This document shows, piece by piece, positions 16,748 through 26,308 of a stretch of DNA of 47,665 nt; position 1 is the stretch's first letter, and each line of letters opens with the position of its first letter. A model generated the notes under the pieces. It was not told the DNA's origin. It did not search any database and worked only from the letters and a program-made list of their open reading frames with translations. Source of the stretch: Burkholderiaceae bacterium. GTDB taxonomy: Bacteria; Pseudomonadota; Gammaproteobacteria; Burkholderiales; WYBJ01. The position numbers and the translations under genes were made by a program. Where the stretch lies: assembly GCA_011525945.1 (NCBI GenBank), contig WYBJ01000066.1, positions 1 through 47,665 on the forward strand. The letters are read 5' to 3'.

Positions 16748-18643
16748 CTATCGACGGCTTGCTACGGAGCGCAGAGCGTCGACTGCGCCGCGATCGGACC
16801 CTGCCGGTTCTTCGTCGGCGGGATTCTGCGGCTCGTATTCGGGGACCCAGCGCGTCAGTTCGCGGCGTACTTCCGCAGCACGTAGTGGCGTGCCGTTCCC
16901 CAGCCAGTCGGCGAGCGCATCGGCCCAAGCCTGGTCCTCGCGACGAACCTTGGCGATGCGCAGCTTCGGATGCGGCGTAGCAAGCGAATTTTCGTCCGTC
17001 GCGAGCAACTCCTCGTAGAGCTTCTCGCCAGGTCGCAGCCCCGTGTAACGGATCTCGATGTCGTCTTCGGCGAACCCGGACAACCGGATGAGATCGCGGG
17101 CAAGATCCGTGATCTTCACTGGCTCTCCCATGTCGAGGACGAAAACCTCGCCCCCCCGGCCCATGAGGCTTGCCTGCAGAACCAGTTGTGCGGCTTCCGC
17201 GATCGACATGAAGAAACGTCGGATTTCTGGATGGGTCACGGTCACGGGTCCGCCGGAAGCAATCTGGGCGCGGAATTTTGGCACGACGCTTCCCGCACTA
17301 CCCAGGACATTGCCGAAGCGTACGATGACGAAGCGTGTCGAATGCGGTGTCTGCATCGACTGGCACACGAGCTCTGCCAGTCGCTTGCTTGCGCCCATGA
17401 CATTGGTCGGATTGACCGCCTTGTCGGTCGATACGAGCACGAATTTCTCGACGTCGTGCCGAATCGCGCACTCGCTGAGAACGCGTGTTCCGACGACATT
17501 GTTGGCTAACGCTTCCCAGGCGTTCTCGTCTTCCATCAGCGGTACGTGCTTATACGCAGCCGCATGAAACACGACCGACGGCCGGTACAGCGCAATGAGC
17601 TCATCCATGCGCCCGCAGTTCTTTACGTCGCCGATGGCCCAAACGAACCGTGTGGCCTGCGAAAGCGTGGGCAACTGCTGCTCGACCTGGTACAGGGCGT
17701 GCTCGCCCAGATCGAGGGCGACCAGGAGACTCGGCTTGAAACGCAGTAGCTGCCGGCAGATCTCCGAACCGATGGAACCCCCAGCGCCGGTCACCATTAC
17801 GACCCGCCCGCCGATCCATTCGGACAGCCTGCCCGAATCCAGCGTCACCGGGTCGCGGCCTAGCAGGTCGTCGAGCTCCACGTGACGAATCTGCGAGACG
17901 ACCACCTTGCCGCTCATGAGATCGTCGTAGGACGGTACCGTCATCGCTTGCACTTGCGCGCCTGCGCAAAGCTCAACCGCGCGGCGGCGAACCTGGTGCG
18001 AGGCGCTCGGAAACGCGATGATTGCCTTGGTGACCGACAATTCGTCGCACCAATCCGCCAGTTCATCGAGCGCTCCCAGAATCGAAACGCCGTGGATCTG
18101 GCGGCCACGCTTCAAGCGGTCGTCATCGAGGATGCCGACGACGCGCCACTCGCGGCTGTGAGCAAGCTCGGCAATCAAGCTCGCGCCGGCTTTCCCCGCG
18201 CCAAGGACCAGGACAGGTTCCCGCGTTGCCGGCAATAGTCCTGAAATGCGTCGCTCCTTGTGCACGCGATACGCGAATCGGCTGCCGCCCATGAAGAGAA
18301 CCAGCAACAGCGGATCCAGAATGAGGACCGAGCGCGGTGCGGGGATACGCGACATGAACAGCACCGATGCGATCACTGCCGCCGCAACGACAACAGCCAG
18401 GAAGAGTCGACGCAGGTCAGGCAGGCTCGCATAGCGCCAGATGCCACGATACAGCCCGAAGTACCAGAACACGGACGCCTGCACCGCCATGATCCAGGGC
18501 ATGTGCCGCCAGATCATCCCCGAGTACCCGGCGGGTATCTCGAAATTGAAGCGCAGCAGAAACGCCACGTACCAGGCCGCACCTGCCGCCACGACATCGT
18601 GTGCGGCGGCCATGAAGGTGCGCGGATTGAGGCGTCTGGTCAC
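16748..18643 (-). CDS. Membrane-bound UDP-GlcNAc 4,6-dehydratase, PglF/WbpM/CapD type
   Basis: The 631-aa protein has four N-terminal transmembrane helices (about residues 12-140), a CoA-binding-like Rossmann domain (VLVLGAGKAGASLIAEL, about 150) and a C-terminal SDR dehydratase domain. The last contains VMVTGAGGSIGSEICRQLL and the hallmark STDKAVNPTNVMGASKR, where Met replaces the usual catalytic Tyr, as in PglF, WbpM and FlaA1-like enzymes. It makes UDP-4-keto-6-deoxy sugars at the inner membrane. GTG 18643 starts the family-typical TRRLNPRT segment; ATG 18613 is ten residues further in. The open frame continues to 19036 but is not protein-like. It most likely supplies the PglE/PglD homologs of block C. 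Confidence 0.9.
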   Translation of the reverse strand: MTRRLNPRTFMAAAHDVVAAGAAWYVAFLLRFNFEIPAGYSGMIWRHMPWIMAVQASVFWYFGLYRGIWRYASLPDLRRLFLAVVVAAAVIASVLFMSRIPAPRSVLILDPLLLVLFMGGSRFAYRVHKERRISGLLPATREPVLVLGAGKAGASLIAELAHSREWRVVGILDDDRLKRGRQIHGVSILGALDELADWCDELSVTKAIIAFPSASHQVRRRAVELCAGAQVQAMTVPSYDDLMSGKVVVSQIRHVELDDLLGRDPVTLDSGRLSEWIGGRVVMVTGAGGSIGSEICRQLLRFKPSLLVALDLGEHALYQVEQQLPTLSQATRFVWAIGDVKNCGRMDELIALYRPSVVFHAAAYKHVPLMEDENAWEALANNVVGTRVLSECAIRHDVEKFVLVSTDKAVNPTNVMGASKRLAELVCQSMQTPHSTRFVIVRFGNVLGSAGSVVPKFRAQIASGGPVTVTHPEIRRFFMSIAEAAQLVLQASLMGRGGEVFVLDMGEPVKITDLARDLIRLSGFAEDDIEIRYTGLRPGEKLYEELLATDENSLATPHPKLRIAKVRREDQAWADALADWLGNGTPLRAAEVRRELTRWVPEYEPQNPADEEPAGSDRGAVDALRSVASRR

Positions 18644-19034
18644 TTGGATATATCTCTGTCCTGCGCCCAGGCAGGGTCGACGACCTGCCGCTGAACCCGG
18701 CGCATCTACGCTTCGATGTCCACCGAGGCCGATCGCGCCCCGGAGCAACGCCAGCGACAATGATAACCGACCTTGGCCTGACACCGACACTCGCGCGCGC
18801 CACGTTGTCTCGTTCGGGCACCAGGCTTCGCGTGCGGCAGCGAGCATACCGGAGCGGTCGAGCTCAGCGCGCGGGAAGAACGTAGCGCAGATCAAGCGCG
18901 CGAAGTCGCCGAGCAGTACGCGTGTCGCCCAGCGCGATGGTCGATCGCTATGGGTTAACATCTCCATGCCGTCGCGCGGCACAGCGAACAAGGCCGCACG
19001 TGCAATTACCGGTCGAGTATCAGAGCGAGAAGTC
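18644..19034. other. 391-nt spacer between divergent pglF-like and wzz-like genes
   Basis: No convincing gene, RNA or repeat is seen here. Both genes start outward from it, so promoters must lie within. On the minus strand TATCAT near 18760 could be a -10, but no acceptable -35 lies at the right distance. On the plus strand GTTAACAT near 18955 is the only AT-rich patch before the wzz-like start. I make no firm promoter call. Confidence 0.4.
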
Positions 19035-20327
19035 ATGGAACGCGACGAATCGAGTCCCCGAGATAGCCGCTACGAGGATGCCGTGATCTCCCTGGCGCAG
19101 ATATGCGCGGCGCTTTGGCGATCACGCTTCGTGTTCCTCGCGGTGATGGTATCCGTGACCGCGATTACCTTGGTGGGCTTGTTGCATTTTGCCAAGTACG
19201 AGAGTGAAGGGCTTTTTCGATTCGGCGGCGCGATCCCGATTCCGCAAACGGCCGAATTCAGCACTCTCGCCAACCTCGGCTACAACGCCGAGGATAGGAA
19301 GCTTCCGCCGGGAATTGGCTTTTCTGACTATAAGCTCTTCGCGGCGTTCTATTCGACGCGGGAGCGGTTCGATCTTTATGTACATGACAACAAACTCGAT
19401 GACACGGCGGTGATCAGGAATCTGCGAGCGCGATTTGTCTCGCCCGAGTCCGTCGAGGACATGTTGAATCCCGTTTACGCGATCACCAGGCAAGACGCCA
19501 AGAACCTGGTGGGCAAGACGGATAGCACGAGCAACAATGTCATCGGCTTGCGCATCACGTTTTCGGCCGACACGCCCGAACTCGCGCAGAAAATGGTGAA
19601 TACGCTGGGCCGATACGCGATCGACAGCATCGCCTATGTTGTCTACGCCGGCGCAGTTCCGGCTGATTGCGCCGCGATCAAGACGAAGCTCGTGCGCTAC
19701 GATGCTTTCATCCTGAGCAAGAGCGAGCACATGGCCGAGCTTCGCCGCCGGGTCGCGTACTTGAAGGATATTGCGCAGCGCCATCCGGATCTGGCAAACG
19801 CGACCAGACAGGTGGTCACCGTGACCGAACAAAGTGCGCGCTACTTGCCGCCGATCACCCTTCTCGCGACGGCGGAGGTCGAGGAATCGGAGGTGCGCGA
19901 GGCGATTCACAGGGCAAACAGCGAGAAATCCAAGGCGGCGCTCCTGCTCGAATATTGCGAACGGCTCAAGGAGGTGATCGCTTCGACGAATTCCGGGGAA
20001 GCCGTGGTGCAGAGCTTGGAGAAGACGAAGAATGAGGTCTTCAAGGACAAGGACCTCAGCGATGACGTGGTGAAGGACGTTTATCAGGGCGTTACGATCG
20101 CCAACCGGAACGCAATATCGGTATATCTCGACAACAGCCGCTTCATCGCAGGTCCGACGTTGCCCAATCGTCGTAACGTACGCCCCTCGATCGCGATCGT
20201 GATCAGTCTGGTGGTCGGATTCGTTTGCGCGGCCGGAGTTGTCATCGTGAAGCGATGGTGGGTCAAGAACCGAACGGTCATCTCCGGCCAAGAGCGACCC
20301 GACAGAGCATCATCCGGATCGGGCTAG
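19035..20327 (+). CDS. Wzz-like polysaccharide chain-length determinant
   Basis: The 430-aa protein has the polysaccharide co-polymerase layout. A cytoplasmic N-terminus comes first, then TM1 at about residues 32-52 (FLAVMVSVTAITLVGLLHF). A long periplasmic region follows with helical segments (RYDAFILSKSEHMAELRRRV, then LLLEYCERLKEVI). TM2 is at about 380-402 (PSIAIVISLVVGFVCAAGVV), preceded by a Pro-rich PTLPNRRNVRP. No tyrosine-kinase domain follows, which fits Wzz/PCP-1 rather than Wzc. The periplasmic part is about 330 residues and diverges from standard Wzz. ATG 19035 is preceded by a purine-rich GAGCGAGAAG. It sets polymer length together with the Wzy at 28566. Confidence 0.8.
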   Translation: MERDESSPRDSRYEDAVISLAQICAALWRSRFVFLAVMVSVTAITLVGLLHFAKYESEGLFRFGGAIPIPQTAEFSTLANLGYNAEDRKLPPGIGFSDYKLFAAFYSTRERFDLYVHDNKLDDTAVIRNLRARFVSPESVEDMLNPVYAITRQDAKNLVGKTDSTSNNVIGLRITFSADTPELAQKMVNTLGRYAIDSIAYVVYAGAVPADCAAIKTKLVRYDAFILSKSEHMAELRRRVAYLKDIAQRHPDLANATRQVVTVTEQSARYLPPITLLATAEVEESEVREAIHRANSEKSKAALLLEYCERLKEVIASTNSGEAVVQSLEKTKNEVFKDKDLSDDVVKDVYQGVTIANRNAISVYLDNSRFIAGPTLPNRRNVRPSIAIVISLVVGFVCAAGVVIVKRWWVKNRTVISGQERPDRASSGSG

Positions 20328-20465
20328 AGGATCCGCATGCCGAGCCGGCGTCACGCGAAAGGCGACCGGTGGATGGAGGCGAGTGCTGCAGCCCGATCGC
20401 GCGCGCCCCCGCATCGATTTGTCGTGGCCACCGAAAGCGGGCAATCCGGCGAAACCGCACGGACT

Positions 20466-22604
20466 CTACCGCGTCGCATCGTCTGCGATCCGAATCGTCC
20501 ACCGGCTGACTTCTTCGATCTCTTCGTACGGGATCGGCGCGGCGCCGCCGTTTCGAACGGCATTGACGAATTGCTCCATGCAGGCACGCTGGCCCTTGTC
20601 CTGCCGCCAGCTGCGGCGGCCGCGGAATCCGGGCCACCCCCACGCGCGGAGCGAGCGGAAGTTGTCAAGCTGCAGAATTCTTCCGGCGCAGAAGACCTCG
20701 ACTCGCTCCTTGGGGAACGCCTTGTGACCGTTCGCCAGGTAGTGCACGGTGCCGAACGAGCCGTCGACGAAGCCAAGCGTAAAACTCACTTTGTCGCCGC
20801 GCACGGCGACACCATCGGCCTTACCCATGGCGGTCACCTGCGCCTCGCGAATAGGCGAAGCGGCGAGGAACCTCAGCAGGTCCACGAAATGACACGCCTC
20901 GCCGATGATCCGGCCCCCACCGGCAGCGCTATCCTGAGTCCAATGCTCCGCGTCGATCTCGCCGGCATTCACCGTCACAACGAATGCTTTTGGCAAGGCG
21001 AGTGTGCCCAGCAGGCGCTTCATGTCCTGCACGAAGGGGGCGAAGCGCCGGTTGAAACCGACCATCAGCAGCGGCTGGGCTTCGCGCGACGCTGCGCTGC
21101 GATAGGCGGCATCGATGTCGGCGAGTTCGGATGAGGTGATCGCCAGAGGTTTCTCCACGAACACGTGCTTGCCGGCGTTCAGCGCGCGCACCGTCAAGCG
21201 CGCATGCGAATCATGACGGGTGGCGATGACCACGACATTGCTGTGAGTGCCGTCGAGCAGGCGATCGGTGTCGGTGGTGGCGGTCTCGAAGCCGAACTTC
21301 CGTCCGAGATGGACGCTCGTAACGCCGCTGTTTGAGGCGAGCGCTTGAAGTTTCGCTCCGGCGGCCTTGATCGCGGGAATCAGCACGCGTCCGGCGTAAT
21401 TGCCGGCGCCAATGACGCTGATGCGCGGCTCGGTCGGCCCGTTGCTCGCAGCGGCGGGTAGCGCTACGGTGCGTTCCATCAATCCCGCGCTGTCCGGCCC
21501 CGAGTACTCGAGCATGATCCCCATACTCGCCGTTGCGGCCGCGAGTACGTCGTAGGCTTCGGCTGCACGTTCCAGCGCGAAACGGTGCGTAATAAGCGGC
21601 GTGACATCGAGGCGACCGTCCGCCATCATGTCCAGAACAGCTTCGAAATTGCGCTGCTCGGTCCAGCGTACGAATCCCACAGGATAGTCGCGCCCCTTCT
21701 CTTCGTAGCTCGCGTCATACCTTCCGGGGCCATAGGAGCAGGATACTTGGAACGTAAGTTCCTTTTCGTAAAAATCCGCACGGCTCAATTCGAGTCCGGT
21801 AACGCCGACCAGCACGATACGGCCGCGCTTGCGACACATCAGCGCGGCTTGGTGAACCGGTTCGCTGCTCTTGGTGGACGCGCATATGAGCGCCGCATCG
21901 ATGCCGCGGCCTCGGGAGAAGCCGCGCGCCGCCAGGATGGGATCCTCGCCGCCAGCGAGGTCGACGATCTCGGCGCCGAAGCGCCGGGCGAGCGAGAGGC
22001 GACTGCTGTCGTAGTCGATCGCGAGTACGCGGCAGCCGTTGGCGCGCAGCAACTGCACCGTGATCAGTCCGATCGGTCCGAGGCCGATGACTGCGACCGC
22101 CTCGCCGATGGTGGGTTCGGCCAAGCGTATGCCCTGCAATCCGATAGCCGCCAGAACCGTGAATGCCGCGGCATCGTCGGACACCGTCGCGGGAACGGCC
22201 GCGCAAAGGTTCGCCGGCACGACAACGAACTCGGCGTGTCTGCCATTCGAGACGACACGCGTGCCGATAGCAAAGCCGCATTCGGCGGACGTGCCCTCCA
22301 CGACAACGCCGACATTGCAATAACCGAGCGCGAGCGGGCTGTCCAGTTTGTCGAAGATCGCATCGAGCGTCGTGAACAGCCCATCGGTGCGGATCTTGTT
22401 CAGCGCTTGCCGGACGCGCTCCGGTTGCTGCAAGGCCTTGCTCAGGAGGTTCGCCTTGCCGAAGTCGAGCAGCATGCGCTCGGTGCCTGCGGAAATCAGG
22501 GTGCGGCGGGTCCGGATCAGTACGTGCCCTGGCCTCGCAGCGGGACAAGGTACTTCGGCGATCTCGATTGTCCCAGTTCTCAGCGATTGGAGCGTTTGCT
22601 TCAA
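20466..22604 (-). CDS. Bi-domain oxidoreductase: MDR dehydrogenase plus Gfo/Idh/MocA
   Basis: The 712-aa protein joins two dehydrogenases. Residues 1 to about 370 form a medium-chain (alcohol dehydrogenase-like) domain with the cofactor motif VIGLGPIGLITVQLL; the catalytic Zn ligands are missing (ALGYCNVG in place of the GHE motif) and there is no structural CxxC cluster. From about 390 comes a Gfo/Idh/MocA domain with ISVIGAGNYAGRVL and VFVEKPLAI. Such fusions are recurrent in O-antigen and capsule loci, often beside heparinase II/III-like genes, as here. It presumably performs coupled redox steps on a nucleotide sugar or glycan; the substrate is unknown. It ends block C and converges on the wzz-like gene across 138 nt with no clear terminator. 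Confidence 0.85.
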   Translation of the reverse strand: MKQTLQSLRTGTIEIAEVPCPAARPGHVLIRTRRTLISAGTERMLLDFGKANLLSKALQQPERVRQALNKIRTDGLFTTLDAIFDKLDSPLALGYCNVGVVVEGTSAECGFAIGTRVVSNGRHAEFVVVPANLCAAVPATVSDDAAAFTVLAAIGLQGIRLAEPTIGEAVAVIGLGPIGLITVQLLRANGCRVLAIDYDSSRLSLARRFGAEIVDLAGGEDPILAARGFSRGRGIDAALICASTKSSEPVHQAALMCRKRGRIVLVGVTGLELSRADFYEKELTFQVSCSYGPGRYDASYEEKGRDYPVGFVRWTEQRNFEAVLDMMADGRLDVTPLITHRFALERAAEAYDVLAAATASMGIMLEYSGPDSAGLMERTVALPAAASNGPTEPRISVIGAGNYAGRVLIPAIKAAGAKLQALASNSGVTSVHLGRKFGFETATTDTDRLLDGTHSNVVVIATRHDSHARLTVRALNAGKHVFVEKPLAITSSELADIDAAYRSAASREAQPLLMVGFNRRFAPFVQDMKRLLGTLALPKAFVVTVNAGEIDAEHWTQDSAAGGGRIIGEACHFVDLLRFLAASPIREAQVTAMGKADGVAVRGDKVSFTLGFVDGSFGTVHYLANGHKAFPKERVEVFCAGRILQLDNFRSLRAWGWPGFRGRRSWRQDKGQRACMEQFVNAVRNGGAAPIPYEEIEEVSRWTIRIADDATR

Positions 22605-22678
22605 GTCAGGGCCGCTGTGTCAACGAAGCAGGAATTGCACGGCGTCTCGTCGCACGACCACACATCGTCGTCGCGCAG

Positions 22679-23851
22679 CTACGCTGCGGCCAAGGACATC
22701 ACTTCTTTCAGCACGGAACACGTTCGACCCACCTCGGCGTCGGTAAGGGTGGGGTGCACGAGAAACATGAGGCTGGTGTCGCCGAGTTCTCGGGCGACAG
22801 GCAGGCGCGTCGCCGGTCGGGAACTTGTGCGCTCGAATGCTTTTTCCAGGTAAACCTCGGAGCACGATCCGGTATAGCAGGGAACGCCGCGCGCATTGAT
22901 CTCGCCAACGATCCGGTCGCGCGACCATCCGGGTCTCAGCGCGGCCGGATCGGCGAATACGTAACACTTGTAGCACGCATGGATGACGTGATCGGGCAGC
23001 GTGGGTACGCGCAGACCAGGCAGTTCCGCGGCGGCCCTCCAGATCCGGTGCGCGTGGTGCTGCCTGCGCTCGCTCCACTTGCCCAGCTTCCGAAGCTGGA
23101 GCCGTGCGATTGCCGCCTGCATTTCCGTCATTCGGCCGTTGGTTCCGAACGACTCGTGAAGCCACTGAAAACCCGTTCCCGTGATCCGCTGAACGGCGTC
23201 ATAGCTCTTGCCGTGATCCTTGTAACTCCACATCGCCTCGAAAAGCCGTTCGTCGTTGGTCGTCACCATGCCGCCCTCTCCGCCGGAGGTCATGATCTTG
23301 TCCTGGCAAAAACTCCAGGCGCCGATATGACCGATGCTGCCGACGGATCGCGCTTTGTAGCGGGCCCCGTTGGCCTGTGCGCAATCCTCGATCACGGACA
23401 ACCCTCTCTGCGCAGCCAGTTTCATGATCCCGTCCATCTCGCACGGGCAGCCGGCCAGGTGGACACAGATGATTGCCTTCGTCCGGGGCGTCAGGACGCG
23501 AGCAATCGTGTCGGCCGAAATGTTCTGGGTGTCCCGATCGACATCCGCGAACACCGGCACGGCACCCGCGTTGATCACGCAAGAAGCGGAAGCGATGAAG
23601 GTCCGGGGTGTGACGATGACCTCGTCATCGTGCCCCAGTGCGAGCGCGTGCAGCGCCGCGTCGAGGGCCACGGTTCCATTGGCGAGCGCGATCGCGTACT
23701 TCGTTCCAGCCCAATCCGCGAACTCTTTTTCGAACTCGCGGCCTTCGGAGCCGGTCCAGTAGTTGACGCGCCCGGAAGCAAGCACGGCCGCAACGGCGTC
23801 CTGCTCGTCCTGCGCGAAGCAGGGCCAAGGGGAGAATGGCGTGTTCAACAT
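22679..23851 (-). CDS. DegT/DnrJ/EryC1 PLP aminotransferase, PglE-like role
   Basis: The 390-aa fold-type I aminotransferase has YAIALANGTVALDAALHAL, the PLP-phosphate region, VIEDCAQANGARYK with the ring-stacking Asp, and SFCQDKIMTSGGEGGM with the Schiff-base Lys185. A four-residue helix-breaking FGTNGRMTEMQAAIARLQL follows. These define the sugar aminotransferases that act on UDP-4-keto-6-deoxy or 3-keto sugars. The order (aminotransferase, then a NeuD/PglD acetyltransferase, then a PglC-type transferase) matches the bacillosamine module, so UDP-4-amino sugar synthesis is the likely job. That substrate is inferred from neighbours. The gap to the acetyltransferase is 12 nt. Confidence 0.85.
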   Translation of the reverse strand: MLNTPFSPWPCFAQDEQDAVAAVLASGRVNYWTGSEGREFEKEFADWAGTKYAIALANGTVALDAALHALALGHDDEVIVTPRTFIASASCVINAGAVPVFADVDRDTQNISADTIARVLTPRTKAIICVHLAGCPCEMDGIMKLAAQRGLSVIEDCAQANGARYKARSVGSIGHIGAWSFCQDKIMTSGGEGGMVTTNDERLFEAMWSYKDHGKSYDAVQRITGTGFQWLHESFGTNGRMTEMQAAIARLQLRKLGKWSERRQHHAHRIWRAAAELPGLRVPTLPDHVIHACYKCYVFADPAALRPGWSRDRIVGEINARGVPCYTGSCSEVYLEKAFERTSSRPATRLPVARELGDTSLMFLVHPTLTDAEVGRTCSVLKEVMSLAAA

Positions 23852-23863
23852 TCGACCTGCCTC

Positions 23864-24499
23864 CTAGATAGCGTTCGTTTTCATCAGCCGCCGTGCCGGA
23901 CAACCGGCAACCGTGAGCCCGTCGGCCACGGGCGCGACGACCACCGCGCCTGCGCCCACGATGGCGCCCGCACCAATTCGGATTCCCTGCCGTACACACG
24001 CGCCCACGCCAATCCATGCCCCGCTGCCGACCGCGACGTTGCCGGACAGGCTCGCGCCGGGGCAGATATGCACCGCGTTCTCCAACTCACAATCGTGGTC
24101 GACGGTCGCCCCGGTATTCACGATATTCGCTTCGCCCACGCGGGTGCCGATGTTGATTACCGCGCCGCCGACCACCACGGTGCCTGCGCCCAAGCGCGCA
24201 TACGGACTCACCCAAGCACGCGGATGAACGATGACGGCCATCGCGGCGCCGGCCTCTCGTAACGCCACGTGCTTGCGCCAGCGCACGTCGTTGTCGCCAA
24301 TGCCTACGAGTATGCCGTCAAACTCGTTCACCCTCGCCAGAAGATCGTGTGATGTGCCGCTGATGCTCCAGGGATCGACGCAAGACTTGGCGGGATACGC
24401 ATCATCGAAAAAAAAGACGACATCGTAGCCGGCAGCCAAGGCCGTGTCGGCCACCACCTTGCCGTGCCCGCTCGCACCCAGAATGGCGAGACGCGTCAC
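23864..24499 (-). CDS. NeuD/PglD-family sugar O/N-acetyltransferase
   Basis: The 211-aa protein has an N-terminal nucleotide-sugar binding Rossmann half (LAILGASGHGKVVADTAL) and a C-terminal left-handed beta-helix built of hexapeptide repeats (about residues 95-200: VGGAVINIGTRVGEANIVNT and onward). The catalytic His of the family is seen in GATVDHDCELE. PglD enzymes acetylate the 4-amino group of UDP-4-amino sugars. GTG 24499 is supported by AAAGGGACGG just upstream and overlaps the transferase stop (GTGA). Placement between PglE- and PglC-like genes supports N-acetylation of a bacillosamine-type sugar. Confidence 0.88.
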   Translation of the reverse strand: MTRLAILGASGHGKVVADTALAAGYDVVFFFDDAYPAKSCVDPWSISGTSHDLLARVNEFDGILVGIGDNDVRWRKHVALREAGAAMAVIVHPRAWVSPYARLGAGTVVVGGAVINIGTRVGEANIVNTGATVDHDCELENAVHICPGASLSGNVAVGSGAWIGVGACVRQGIRIGAGAIVGAGAVVVAPVADGLTVAGCPARRLMKTNAI

Positions 24500-25092
24500 C
24501 GACCCGTCCCTTTGAACCTCGGCATGGTCGCTTCGCCTTGCGCCGAGACGCCTTGTCGGCGGAACACTCTTACCACGGTGAGGCCGAGTATCCGTAGATC
24601 CAGCACGAACGAACGATTGTCCACGTACCAGACGTCGAGCGCAAACTTTTCTTCCCAAGACAGCGCATTGCGGCCGTTCACCTGCGCCCAGCCGGTGACG
24701 CCGGGTCGGACCTCATGGCGCCTCGCCTGTCGCGGCGAGTATAGAGGAAGATACTCCATCAACAGGGGACGCGGCCCGACGAGGCTCATCTTGCCTTCGA
24801 CGACGTTCCACAACTCCGGCAACTCGTCGAGGCTCGTGGAGCGAAGAAAGCGGCCGAATGCGGTAAGCCTGCTCGCGTCTGGAAGCAAACGCCCATCCGA
24901 GTCTCTCGCATCGGTCATCGTGCGGAACTTCACGAGATCGAAAGGTCGCCCGTGCAGACCCGGGCGCTCCTGCCGGAACAATACCGGGCGACCCAGAAGT
25001 ATGGCGACAAGCGCAGCACATGCCATGAGCAACGGCGAGAGCACGACCAGTGCTGCGCTGGCGACGACGAGATCAAACAGCCGCTTCGCCAT
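24496..25092 (-). CDS. Monotopic phosphoglycosyl transferase (PglC-type sugar transferase)
   Basis: The 198-aa protein is the minimal bacterial sugar transferase catalytic unit. It has one N-terminal re-entrant hydrophobic helix (about residues 6-33), VLFRQERPGLHGRPFDLVKF with KFRTM, the catalytic Asp-Glu at residues 89-90 (SLDELPELWNV), and MSLVGPRPLL. It lacks the extra membrane helices of WcaJ/WbaP. These enzymes move a sugar-1-phosphate onto undecaprenyl phosphate at the cytoplasmic face, starting the repeat unit. ATG 25092 lies 20 nt inside the upstream GT4 gene and its stop overlaps the PglD-like start, so C-D-E are tightly coupled. Confidence 0.9.
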   Translation of the reverse strand: MAKRLFDLVVASAALVVLSPLLMACAALVAILLGRPVLFRQERPGLHGRPFDLVKFRTMTDARDSDGRLLPDASRLTAFGRFLRSTSLDELPELWNVVEGKMSLVGPRPLLMEYLPLYSPRQARRHEVRPGVTGWAQVNGRNALSWEEKFALDVWYVDNRSFVLDLRILGLTVVRVFRRQGVSAQGEATMPRFKGTGR

Positions 25093-26308
25093 GCGCCACT
25101 CGTTCCAGGGTAGCCACGAAACGTTCGGCCTGCAGTTCGCGATTGAAGCTCTGTTCGGCCAATTTACGCGCGCGGCGGCCCATCTCGCGGCGTCGATTCG
25201 GGTCGGTGGCGAACGCCTCGAGCGCATCGGCAAACGCGCCCGGATCCTCGGGCGGAACGGCTATTCCCGCGTCGTTTTCGGTAATGAGCTCCGCCACCCA
25301 GCCGGGATAGTTGTTCAGGACGGGTAGGCCCGCTGCGAGATAATCAAAGAACTTGTTTGGCGAGGTGCCGTAATAGAACGCCGGCACGTTGGCGAGTATC
25401 TGCATACCGACATCGGCAGCGCAGAACAAGCCGGTGAGCCTGACCTTGTCGACCGGATCGTGAAACACGACGTTGCGCAGCCCCTCGTCGCGAACCCGGC
25501 GCATGAGCCGGTCCTTCTGTTTCCCGTCTCCGATCAAGAGCAGCTTGATGCCTTTTCGCGCCCTGCGCTGCAATACCGCAGCGGCGTCCAGTACGGCGTC
25601 GAGCCCGTTCGCCTCACCGTGAGCGCCCGCGAACACGGCCAGCAGATCGTCGGCATGAATCTCGGGCGGGCGCCAGCCGGTCGCGTCGTGCGCACCGAAC
25701 ACGGTCAAGTCGCAACCGTTGGGGATCAGCACGATGCGCTCGCGTGCGATTCCCCGGGCTGCGATGCCGTCGCCGATTCCGGGCGCGAGGCTGATGCACA
25801 AATCGGCGGCATGATACGAAGACCATTCGAGTGCCGACATGGCCCAGAGTACGAAACGGTTCTTGATGACGCCCATGGCGCGCGGCAATTCGGGCCACAG
25901 GTCGCGCACCTCGAACACGAACGGCTTGCGGCGAAGCAACTTGGCCGCGATCCCAGGTATCCCCGCGGTGAGCGGCGTGGAAGTCGCGAATACGAGATCG
26001 TACTTTGCGCACAGCGCGTAGATCAGACTGCGTGCCGCGAAGCGCATGAACATCCAAGTGCGCGCGAGGAAACCCTGACGATTCGAATACGGCAGGGCAA
26101 ACTCGATTACGTCGATGCCGTCGACCACTCCATTACGCATACCCCGCTTGAATGGCGACGTGAGCCCCGTCCTGGCGGACGAGTAGGAACCGCACACCAT
26201 GGTCACCCGGTGGCCGCGCGCAACGAGGCGTCTCGCAACCTCGTACGAACGCGTGCCTGCCGCGCCTTGAGGCGTGGAAAAGTGCTGATGAAAATACGCT
26301 ATCCTCAT
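25073..26308 (-). CDS. GT4 glycosyltransferase, WbuB-like
   Basis: The 411-aa GT4 has the WbuB/WcaI-type N-terminus (AYFHQHFSTPQGAAGTRSYEVARRL), a mid-part VFEVRDLWPELPRAMG typical of amino-deoxy-sugar transferases, VLIPNGCDLTVFG, a second-domain start VFAGAHGEANGLDAVLDA, and GTSPNKFFDYLAAGLPVLNNYPG. WbuB transfers L-FucNAc to lipid-linked sugars, so this enzyme probably adds the second residue of the repeat onto the PglC product. ATG 26308 overlaps the heparinase stop by TGATG, and its end overlaps the PglC-like gene. Confidence 0.87.
   Translation of the reverse strand: MRIAYFHQHFSTPQGAAGTRSYEVARRLVARGHRVTMVCGSYSSARTGLTSPFKRGMRNGVVDGIDVIEFALPYSNRQGFLARTWMFMRFAARSLIYALCAKYDLVFATSTPLTAGIPGIAAKLLRRKPFVFEVRDLWPELPRAMGVIKNRFVLWAMSALEWSSYHAADLCISLAPGIGDGIAARGIARERIVLIPNGCDLTVFGAHDATGWRPPEIHADDLLAVFAGAHGEANGLDAVLDAAAVLQRRARKGIKLLLIGDGKQKDRLMRRVRDEGLRNVVFHDPVDKVRLTGLFCAADVGMQILANVPAFYYGTSPNKFFDYLAAGLPVLNNYPGWVAELITENDAGIAVPPEDPGAFADALEAFATDPNRRREMGRRARKLAEQSFNRELQAERFVATLERVAHGEAAV

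Noticed and set aside
18644..19036. N-terminal extension of the PglF-like protein to 19036
   Set aside because: The extension does not look like the family, which begins at the TRRLNPRT segment, and it would cover the whole divergent promoter spacer.
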